This document shows, one piece after another, positions 22,080 to 34,000 of a stretch of DNA of 64,000 bases. The notes under the pieces are model-generated. The model ran no database searches, was not told where the DNA came from, and was given only the letters and a program-made list of their open reading frames with translations. Within the stretch, counting starts at the first letter, position 1; every line of letters begins with the position of its first letter. The stretch comes from Tubulanus polymorphus. Lineage: Eukaryota > Nemertea > Palaeonemertea > Tubulaniformes > Tubulanidae. The DNA lies in the NCBI RefSeq assembly GCF_964204645.1, contig NC_134029.1:7988850-8052849 (forward strand), written 5' to 3'. A program made the position numbers and the translations under genes.

Positions 22080-25000
22080 GAACGTTGTAGTACTTGTTTA
22101 ATTCTATCGATCGCGTCTCGGTCGTATTTAGTTCACTCTCGAGCATTACGGATTTTCGGTTCATCTGAAACGAGAAAAATGTCGCGGACGCATGCAAAAT
22201 ATGTCAAAGATACATTTTTGGGGGGAGGGGATTGGGGTACCACGTGTCACTGGACGCGATAAAACAGCAGAATATTGGATGATGGCTATTAGTTTATAGC
22301 CGTAACGTTGCTCAAAATAATATAGGTACCGGTATACTCATTTACTCAAGAACTTTCCATCTTTTGCTGAAATTATCATGCGATTTCTTACGTATAATAA
22401 GAAGGAATTTCATTCTCCAAAGCACTTGAAGTAAATGGCATTTCACGAGTACGCTAGTAAATTTGGTCATTCACACCTGAAGATGCAACATTACATTAAT
22501 AATTTGAGTATTTCCTATGAATCGATAATCAAAAACTTGCTTATCGTATATGCTTAATTAAACGGCTGTTTTACCAACTAGATAAAATTCTGACCTGTCT
22601 CGTACATTTTCAAGTCAGAATTACGAGGTGTTGTTACGAAGTATGCCTTTCGTAGTCAGTCAATCGCGGAGAGTAGTACGATGGACGCCGAATCCAAAAT
22701 TTCAAACTTCGCAAAAGTAGAGATTTCGAACGGCACACTTCGCCAAGTCGTACGGGGCATCATGCGCAAATTCAAAGTACAGTTCGATACATACCCCTCA
22801 GCAGATTCCAACCTGGCTTCTGCACGCTCAAGATCAACCTCAGTAATAGCGAGCTTTCTTGCAGCCTGACAAACAATCGAGATCAATTTTCATATTAGTA
22901 CAAAATACGTATCACAGAAAAAAAATTATACGAGATATAGGTTTTAACGAGCGAGACAATTCGCAGCTCTAGTCGCCCTCCATTTTTGGAAAAGCGTTCG
23001 ACAAAAAAGCCATTAATTATACAAAATGAATAAGAGATTGCAAGATGGGTTTTTATGTCGATCAACATCCCAAATTTAGGGAAGTTGAAGGGTAATTTTG
23101 ATTGGAAACTATTTTACAAATCGAATAACATCATTAGTTTGTACGGAACACGTCCAATGCATCGAACTCTCTTCTATAATATAATTTCTCACTATCATCG
23201 GATTATAATAATATGCAAATCAATTAATCAATACATCTCCGAATAATCAATCAAAGTAAAATGGTCTGACAAGCAGACTGATAAGGTAAGCTTTCTCTGT
23301 ATTGCAGCACAAAATACAAAATGTCAATACGACATTTCTCCTGGTTAGTAAAGATACTACTCGACATTCTTAAATAATAATAACTGTTAGAAACTATCAG
23401 GCCTTTTAATCTTATATGTGTACATACAAGGTGCTACAAAGTGGATGGCTATACTGGCACCATTTTTTTCCGAGCCCTATGCAATGGCTCAATGGGACAA
23501 TACCAAAAAGGATCACAAAGGGGACTAGCTGTTATTTGAGGCCATATACTTCAAAACTAAACTGATCGTTAATTTCTCGTGCGATAACTATTTGGTTCAC
23601 CTGAAAAAAATAGCAATTCTTTTCCATGCAATGAGTTAATAACAATAACGATAAACCACGCACTTCTAATCGTCACGCTTCATTAATGGACACGCCGAAA
23701 GAAAACAAGAAATCATCCGAGGAACATTTGAAAAGATGAACACAAATGAAACATCGTATTTCAGTCGGAGAAAAGTCAACAACGAAATATGGGAACGGAA
23801 AATCGAAAAGAACGAAAAATACAATAATCGCGTTCGAATATCGTGTCAGGGGGAATGAATCAAGAAGAAAGAAGAAGATGAACTGATTCTAATCAATCAT
23901 AATCAAAAACGAACGGGGAGATGGTGACTGGCAGTCCCTGGCACTAGGACGGTCATGCTGTATTTTCACCTCGTCGTATTTGCGATCGCCGTCCTCTGCG
24001 ATATTTTTGGCCTCTTTTAATTGTTCCTCGAGGAAGTCAATGCGTTCATCGTCGCCCATGCTGCGTTTTTCGAGCACTTTGCGCATTCTGCATTGTAAAA
24101 CAAGCTACCGGTAACTAAAATCTATTGTTATTTTTTTAAAGCATCGCGAAGAAAGGACTTATATTGGATCATATTCCGCATCTGACCACATTTTCGCCCC
24201 CAAATTTTTTGGGTACAATTTCACAAAAAAAAATATCAAATGCGAAAAGAGTATCTATCTTCTTGTGAAACTCGAAATTGGAAATGTTTTCAAAAAACAC
24301 CGATTCAAAGCTGATAATTGAAACTTAAGTTGTGCTGAAATTGAAGACTCCAGGCTTTATACCATTCTGGAAAATTAGGACAAAAGGAATAAGATTATAT
24401 CCCCTCTAACAAATGAGGATGAGAAAAGTAATAAGTCACAATCGCTGTAAAAATTTTCATCGCAAGACTGAATATCTTTTTTTTTACCGACTTTCTATCA
24501 TAGGAAAGTTTGTGAAAGAATAATGTTACAACCAGTCACTTAAGAAAAATCGGATTCATATTTGTCAGATTTATATTTGTTCGGCTATAATTGACCCAGT
24601 TAATTCATACGAATACCACACAGTAAGCCAAGCTTACCAAACACTGAAACAATAGCGTCAAAACCGTATATCTATAGGCCAGCTATTCATTATTTCAAAT
24701 ATGCTGTCGGAAAATGTGTGTGGTGTGTGTGTGACTAGCAATACTAACAATCCCGATTATTCGAGGAATGCTTCTAGAAGGTCACCTAACGAAAGCCGAG
24801 GACTGGCTGGACAGTATAATACCGAAAGTATGCAGTTCGCATGCAGTACTTCATTTAGAACTAGCAGTACAGCTCGACGCGTTCATATACGGTACTTCGA
24901 AGGTATAAACCTAATTCTGCCGCGAAATACATAATCGACCTAGTATTCATCGAGATATTAAATACATAATTTATACGCTCTCAAGTTGATGGCCTTATAA

Positions 25001-28000
25001 TTAAACAACAGCGCTCTATACACAACTATGTAGTGTCACACAGATAGCGCGGATAATTTTCGGCCCGACTACAATTAACTCTCGCGGTGGCGAGAACGCG
25101 CATTATATAGGCCTAACAGCGCTATGGAAAAAACAATTGCGCCGAAAAATCTTATCAATCAAATATAAATCACAGTCTTGCGGCAAATTTATACAGCGGT
25201 GAACAATTTCCCAAGATTTTTTTCCATCAACAACAAAAATAGACCTCCCAAATTTCTTTAGTAGTAGTAGTAGTAGTACTAGACCGCTGCAAGAGATTTT
25301 CATGGTTAGATCGAGACGAGAAATATGCAAATACGTGAACAAATATAACAATTAGCATACGGTGAATACGATCTATAGATATATATATATATATACTGTA
25401 TATTACAACAACACATACGAAGCCATACATTTTGATCAGCGCCACTAATAACATGCATCGCGTCGGTCCAGTGTCCGAAAAGGTCTATATCAACGAACTA
25501 GTCGCTAAATATTCGCATTTTCGACGGGAATTTCGTTTCGAAAGTATTGTTGATATAGACCTCGACGATGGATTTTTCGCTTTTTTTTCTCGTTTGTTCG
25601 AACAGGCGTTGATTCACCTCGTCGTATTTGCGGTCGGCGTCTTCTGCAATGTATTTGGCTTCTTTAAGTTGACTCTCCAATGTGTCGATTCGCTCGTCGT
25701 CGGCCATACTGCGGCTTTCTAATACTTTTCGTACTCTGTCGGTTTACAGGAAAAAAAAAACGAGTCATGAAATGGACGAGTCAACGAACTAGAATATCCC
25801 GACACCACGCCAAACACCGGGTCGGAATGTTCATCTAACAAACACGTCCGAACAACCGTGCCGAATCGGCAGGCCTCTCTGAAACAAATTCTGCGACCTC
25901 ATTCGCGACAACCTGCCTTATAAGGGCGTAGACGATGACATGACGATACGCGGTGATTTCCAGTAATAACAGTTCGCCATCATTATCGCGTTAATTGGCA
26001 CCGTTTTCATAACTAAAGAATGAATGTCAATGAATGAATGAATCAATTAAGAGAAATATATACATCATTGAGTTACGCTTTGTAATGCATAAAACTCGTG
26101 TCAAATCGTATCTCCTGACTTTATATGGAATATACACGTCGAGTGGTAAACGCGTGTGACGTCTATCGAACGGCTCTTAGCTTAGTTCGCTTCGAGAGAT
26201 AACCGAGCATCTGTCCATGTATTACTAGTCTGCATCGTGAGGCCGATGACATATTGCAAATACCCCGTGAGTCATCATACACCTGACATTTGTTGTTGAG
26301 AAAACAAGGACGTTTCGCAAATTGCATACAGTACGACCCATTCACAAAATTCGACACTTCGCGAATAGTAGAGATCAGGTTCGCACACAATTGAATTAAG
26401 GCTACAATTTTATGTACTACCGGAGCCAATCGTTTGGTATTGAATGCGCAATGCAACACTAGTCACAACACTAGTCACGACTAAACGATTGACTACCTGC
26501 AGTCAAGCCTTAAGTTTTAAAAACGACTAGAGTTGTGCCAGATACTTGAACTCTTGCTCATTCATCGTACAGATGGCGGTGCAAAAATATTCCGATAAAA
26601 GGCAGCTGTTATTACTGGTGTAACCGTATTCGAACCATCGGTAAAAATATAATAATCAAGACACGTCCTGCAACACGATGAAGAAACACGACGATTAAAA
26701 AACGCCTGAAAATAACATTTTCAAAACAGCCGAACTACACGTCTTACGCTTACCCAGCCTCTGTCGGCAAAGCGCCCCCATTTCGGTGGACCATCGAACT
26801 TTCGATACATACCTCTTCGTACTTGTACTCCCATTCTAATGACTCTTGGTGGTACATTTTAACGGTGCGTTCTAGTTCTTCGACTCGTTCGTCGTCCATC
26901 GCGCTTTTCACTTCTAGAACTTTCCTCTGTCTACAAATGGTTAAAAAAACACAAACGCATGCGTGTTAATAGGGCGTATAGCATGTCTTCTGCTAAGGGG
27001 GCAATGCGTGGACAAAATCCACGGTTGAGACTTTAAAGTTACATAGATAATCTATCACCAACTTTATCAAGGATGTCCTTTAAATATATTAAATCGAGTC
27101 GATTTTTACCGGTCTTTGCCAAAATCGATGTTCCAATTTTAGATTTTGAGCATTTAGATGGACATTGGCTTTCGGGCAAGCCCAATTTTTGCGTTTGAAC
27201 ACCATGAAGATTTTAAGCTCATTTGTGGACAAAAGTCTCAACTGTGGAGGGATGGGTGGTGGATGTTAGTGAATTAATCAACAAGGCCACAGACTTAATC
27301 CAAACCTTTCTATCTTAAACATGAACTCACAATATGTTCTGAGAGCAGATATAAACAATACATTTCGCCGAATTTGAATCTCATGCTAAGGATTATTGCG
27401 AGCTATGGTAATATTATTCGCAATGTCCCAATAACTAGGTTGAACATTGAATTGAATTAACAACAATCAAATAGGCCCCATGATAAAATCGATAGTCAAC
27501 AGGTGGGTTTAAATCCACACAACTCTCACTAGATATTTCTATAAACAACCCGAGCCTAGATTTTGAAATAGTTTTATTTTGGTCCCTCTGTCTCAGGCAG
27601 ACAATGGAATACTTAAAATAAAAACATTGATAGCCCACCTGAAAACTCTAATATCTCGGTGTTATGTTGAAATCATTAAATTCTGATTTCTTGAGTCTGA
27701 AATTCATTATTTAAGGGCTAGTACTGCTCGGGTATTGGTGTCATACATGCTGTTATGTTTACCGGTCTAATGTCTAAAACCTAATACGTGTTAATGACAT
27801 GCAGAGCCTTGTGCATGCTGTATGCTGTACGCACCTACCAGAAATGATGAAAATACATAGGCCTACATGTTGCAACGCCATCATTCTTCGAGAAGGGGCT
27901 AAAATCGCTTACACACTAACCTTACTTACGAAATCGATTTTCTCACGAGAAAAATTCATTAACATCAATTTCCACTATAATCATTACACACACATGCAGT

Positions 28001-31000
28001 AGATTTTCATTAGGCCCATAGTTTAAGCCCACTTTTAAACAGACCAAAGCATTTAACTAAAACCAGTTCAGATGAAAGTATTTGATCGAAGAGGCCAATG
28101 TATGAAAATCAAAGCTGAAGCAACAACTTAAATCAACACTTTCATTTATACACAAACTTTCAATAACTGGCTGCCTGGTTTATGGAACAGCGGTGCAAGG
28201 CATTTGTCCGAATTATCCAAAAACGTGGATTGAAAAGGTAAGATTGACCATATTCTATTTTCTATAAATACAAAATGGCGTAGTTTTCCTAATTGACTTA
28301 ATTATTACTGCAGATTTGACAAACCTACCGTTCGCTCTCATCTGCAGCCTTGGATGCCTCCTCCAACATCGTTGTGGCCGTTTCAAGTCTGGAATTGGTG
28401 CTCTCGATATCATCTTCAAGAAGTTGTATCCTCCTGTTCAGGGCGGCTACTTCTGCTTCAGCCTGAAATTCAAACGCGAGAGAAAAGCTTACTCGCCGCA
28501 TCGCGAGGGAACAGTCGAAATTTACTGCAGGGAAGATTCCGTTTTTTTTTTAAATTCTATTGATATACGAAATAGTTCATTTTCAAAATCCAAGGAAAGG
28601 AAAATGCTATGATGAAAACGTCAATTACTATCAATTCAAATTCATTTCCACCAAAGTCGGGCCTATAAAATTTTAATTAATTTCAATTTTTCTACATTTC
28701 TTAACAGGGTAGGTTTGCCAAATCAAAAAATATATTCTCATAAAACATCAACAAAAAGAAGACAGAAAGCATAGAGGTATGTTACTGATATAGCCTAGTT
28801 TTTTAACACTAAACAACATTCTCATTCTCGAATTAGGCTAATTGAAAATGAGATTAAATCCCTTACAATCTTTGAGAAACTGAACGCGGTTGATGGAAGT
28901 GGCTTGTGACAGCAATGGCGTGAAATGGGATCACCTTCATTTCACAGTTTTGAACATGTTTTCGTATGCTAGCGTAAGAGTGTGTAGAAATATAGTAGGC
29001 CAGGCCTATTCAGGTTTGCAGACGTGCCGTATTTTCTATGAACCAAACCGACGCAACCATTGTACTAGACCATTACTAAATTGACTAACCAATGAAAGAC
29101 GCATTAATTATCCAAGGTCGTAGGTGTCTTGGAACGCATTACTTCGCAGCTACACCTCGTTTTAAAGGAAATATCACATTCCAAGATTCAATATTTTTCT
29201 TAACCCAGTATAGGTCTAACGAAAGATAAATCAATCGATATCAACATGACGAGAAACCTAATCCTAATAAAGATATTCCAACTAGCCTATTTTTCTTATA
29301 GAAGACCTAGTTCTTATCATTTATGGAGAAGAAATGCATAAGATATAAGATATGCAATTGAATAGACTAGCCTACCTATGCTTTTGAGCTTGCCTCTAAA
29401 CCCTTTGACAGTCACGTCATGTGCCTTAAGTGTAGCCTAACTCAAATATTCCCATTCTTAATTAGTAAACACAGTGAAAATTTGATCCTACCCATTTTAT
29501 CAGTATTGTCAGATATGTTTCATAAGCATACAGAATCCATATTCTCATGTTTTGCTCTTGTAGTTTCCTCTAGGAGGCTTTGATATGTTAGACTATATCT
29601 ATATAGCCTAGTAGGCCTACTTTATCAATAGGCCTGCCTGCACCCAGTCCGGGAGTCCCATGGCCACGAAGAACTATAGCCCTATGACAGTCAACTGGCC
29701 CATGCCCAGCATACAGCTGCTGCAAATTACAATTTTCTTATGATGCTATCAATATCATATTTAGTTTAAAATCTATCCTAAGAATTACTGCCCAAAATAC
29801 AACTAAATTCCAAGCAAATAATTGAGACCCAGATACGTATATGACTGACGGCCATTTTGATAACCGGCCTCAACTAAAAACGCCTGTTACGTTAGTATAT
29901 TACTGATCTACCGAGACATTCGAAAACTCCTGAAATATCTTTGGAACCCCGAAATCAGTATCAATATCAACACGTCTTGGAAATGCACCCGCGGGAAGAA
30001 TACGCGAAAAGCGGTGGATAGAAATTTTTTCAATAAATAACGAAAGGGCAACACCTACTGTCGACCGCAATTTCTCCTCTTCTTTTAATCCCCTTTGGAG
30101 CTCTTCGACGTCGTCGCATTTGATTTCTAATTCCTTTCGAATCTCGGCGAATTTAGCCTTTAGTTTATTCATATGTTCCGCTGCCATGATGTTCGCTAAT
30201 TAATTGGTTGGGCGTTAATTTTCCTTACTAAAATTCCTAAAAGAATTTCTGGTAGCTCGCGACCGAACAACACAACGAACTAGCATTCAGTTCAGACGCC
30301 ACCGCCGCCGGTACGTCATCGACAAATAGTGCCGTCATAAATCGTGTCGTTGACAAGTTTTGAGCGAGTGGCATTTATAAAATAATCTAAGAATCCCGTC
30401 GGATACTCGAATAATAGCAGTTGCAGTTTCAAAACAAACGAGATGCTGGTGAAATATCTAGATTTTAATGAAAATAGGTGTATCGTAAGCCACTAATATA
30501 TTGTCAACTACATAATCGATTTTCATATTCAAACGCTACAAGTAGTTCCATACCGTATGTCCCGAAGACTAGGTCAGAGTCCCGTCAAAAAACCTTCGTT
30601 TAATCGCGGTGACCTAATTTTTAGGGTCCTGTTTCAGCTAATCGGGATTGATTTAAATTGCCTATGTCACCAAAATAAGAAGATTGCAATAGCGGGTGCA
30701 CTCCAAAAAGTTCATTTAATGATTATTTTCGTTATGTACACCGTTATACTTTGTCTAATTCTGAGTAGATATGAAACACCCCACGAAACATGATCAAGAC
30801 TTTAATCAAAATATAATTTTATTCATACTAATGCGAAAAAAGTTTGTTAAGTAATTAAACCAATTTTAATTTTTTTCAGTAGCATCAAAATATATAAAGA
30901 TCCTCGAGTCTTTATGTATTTTCGATTTATTGTCAAACCCGATAATTGTTTATTTCTTGACTTGATAAATTCATATATTGATCTCATAGAATATTTTGAC

Positions 31001-34000
31001 GATGATGAATTAAGAAGTACCTTTTTTATTTCCGTACCGTATACATTAAGAAAACTGTCTAAATTATACGTAAAAATTTTGCCTAGATCTAAAATGTCAA
31101 GTATACCATAGATTTAGTTCCAGATATTATTCATAGGGGGCACCACAAGCTACGGTATCAGCGATAGACGCGTAAGTTGGTATGTTCTAATTTAATATAA
31201 TTGGGTCGTGATTATTAACATATTCAATTAGCAAACTATAAAAAGGTATCGTTGCCATTTTCAACAAGGTCTATACTTTTGTATACTAACATAAATCCGT
31301 ACATATTTCCTGTTCTTATAAACAAAACAAAATACCCTAATCCACACAGATATAAATCCGTCCGAAAATAAAGAGGAAAGGCTCAAATGAAACTCACGCA
31401 CACCAGAAAAAGCAGAAAAAATAAACAAAGCAATGAAATTCACTAGTATATATGCATATTTTACCCTTTTCATGGAAACATTTATTATATTGGAAAGTTC
31501 GGACGAAATTATGGCAAATCTAAGCCCCACCGGGGACGTTAGCGCTACCGGTAAAGTAGCGGGGAAAAGTCCATAGCTAGTAGTCCTTCGGATTGGTCGC
31601 GACGGTACAACGCGATTGGTGCTGTCGTCGGCATCGCTATCTGATCCGAGATCGGAAAATAATGGTTTATTGTTATAGATAATGTAATCGTAGTCGTCGT
31701 CTGGAATAAACGTGGCCCCTTCCGGTTCCGGTCGATTTGAAGTCGATGAAGTCAACGACTTCCTACTGCTGGAAGTTTTAGCTTCCGCAGATTTGGTTTT
31801 CTTTGTTTTCTTTTCTTTTTTCTCTTTCTTTTCTTCTTTAATTGACCCATCATCGGGATCCTTTTTCTTTTTCTTTTTTCTACGTTTCGTAGTTCCTGAA
31901 CATTCACTCCCAGTGTCCTCCTCCCCTCCGGGATTTTCCGAGTCTTTGTCTTTCTTTTTAACTTTCTTTTTCTTTTTCTTACCGGATTCGAGTTGAAGCT
32001 TTCGTTCTAGTAAAAGTGACGTCACACTGCAGTCACATTGCGTTTCCGGTAATGCCGAATCGCCGTCATTAGCGACGGAATGTCGTTTGAACTGATGTTG
32101 ACAACCGCATTTTAATCCATGAACGACACTAGTCCTATCACTGGGCAATATATCAGATTTAGAACTTTTAAAATCCGAATCGATGTCATTATCAACGGTA
32201 AGGATATCTGCCGCCATCTTGTTTCAGAATCTCAGTACTGTAATCCAGGTAGATCGTAGTGCGCAAAAAGTTTTCTGAAACTTGGCATTGCCGCGTGATA
32301 AATTCATCGATTAATCCGATTTATCATTACGTATTTTTCCAAGGTCGCATCAGATAAACATCAACAAAAGTTTCGTATCGGTGATTGCTATTATTCTGTT
32401 ACACAATAACGCTTATGATATCTATAAATATTCCGGAGGGGTGGAGCCCACTAACCAGCACCGGAGATACGCCGTCTCGCTTCCTTGCTTCTATACCGTA
32501 GCATTCCGAGCTAGCTGTATTTCCAAATTAGGGTTATGACGTCACCAGCTGCTAAAAATACGTCCACCACTCAGTACTCGGCTTACTGCAGTGAGCTAGG
32601 TTGGCGAACATTCCTCGTTCAGATGTATGATGCTAATTTTACACCCCTTCCCCGTACAGCTGCATATACGCGAAGTTTAAGTGAATGAAATGTAAAAATC
32701 CAGATATACGTATCTTCTCGACTGTACACGCCTTTGCCGTCTAGCCGGTAAAACCTTTTATTTTATGATGTTTTTATTCACTTTTAAGTGCGCTTTCCCG
32801 TGTTATTTTACTGGATATGTTTGAAATTTTACGTTTCTACACATCGAGATTTAAGTAGACCCATCCATGTATTTTTGAATTTTCTATACTTATTGGAATG
32901 AAGATAGATGAAAAGTGTATTTAATAACTTTTGCTTGCAACAGTGATGAAAATGATTGAGTATGATTATAGGCGTAATTTATACTAGATGGCGCATAGAG
33001 CGACCACGAAGTATTCTTACGGTATGTCAAAAAGCGTTCTACCAGTTCTTGATTTTGGTTTTAACCTATTAAATTGATTTGAATATTGGTTACTTAATTC
33101 ATTTGACATACGATTTTATGTTTCAAAATTGATTTTACAACTAAAATGACTTTGTGAACTATTTCATATATACTCAATATATCTATATATGGGGGACGTG
33201 GTTATGAATATAAATCTTACATCAGCCTGTGATTTCTCCGCAGCTTCCAATTTACCATTGGCATCTGAAAGTTGCTCTTGAGCTAAATCTAAATCACCTT
33301 CCAACTGCGAGACCTTCTTCTGGAGGTTGGTAAGGTCTTCTTCTGCCTGAAAAATACAAGGAAATACATGTTGGTAAATGTGTGGCTTTCTTTTGGATAG
33401 AAAACTTAGTTTAACTAAGTACCCAAACAGCCTGAATAACAAGTCGTCTCGAATATGCATTTCGGACATATTTGGCTAATTCATTCTCTCGATTGATGTG
33501 ATTTTTTGAATAACCAAGGTTCACCGCTGAATGCAATTTAGAATTTACTATACTCTTGGATTCAAATTCGATGTAATAAGGTAACATCATAAGGTATTCG
33601 GGTCTAATGTAAACCGATGATCTATGAATAATCTGTTCGGGGATTGAGTGGAAGAAGCTGAAAAATTGTCTATTCGTAGACCATCGGTATCTAAGTAAGT
33701 GCAAGGGAGCTAAATTTACCGCAACAGACTCAGGGAACGGTCGGTAGAGAGGGGTGTAGCATATGTTACAGCTAATGCAAGTAGCATCGACATATCTTAC
33801 TAAGAATAGCTCGATATATATGTATGAGCAACAGGTGTACTATATCCTATGTCAGAAGACGACCAGGTAATACTAACCCTCTTCTTATATATATATTTGA
33901 GACACATTGAAAAGGTGTAACGGAAATGGATTGAATTCTTCTGCTTTTGTGAAGGTCAAATTCGTACATAGTTTATGTGAAGATCATCCCTAATGTATAT

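Noticed and set aside
24701-24934. Plus-strand 77-codon ORF in a tropomyosin intron
   Set aside because: No recognisable domain and no support beyond being open; left unannotated.
31712-31996. Plus-strand 94-codon ORF rich in Phe and Ser
   Set aside because: It is the antisense of the poly-Lys region of the minus-strand ORF at 31398-32217; composition is a mirror artefact.
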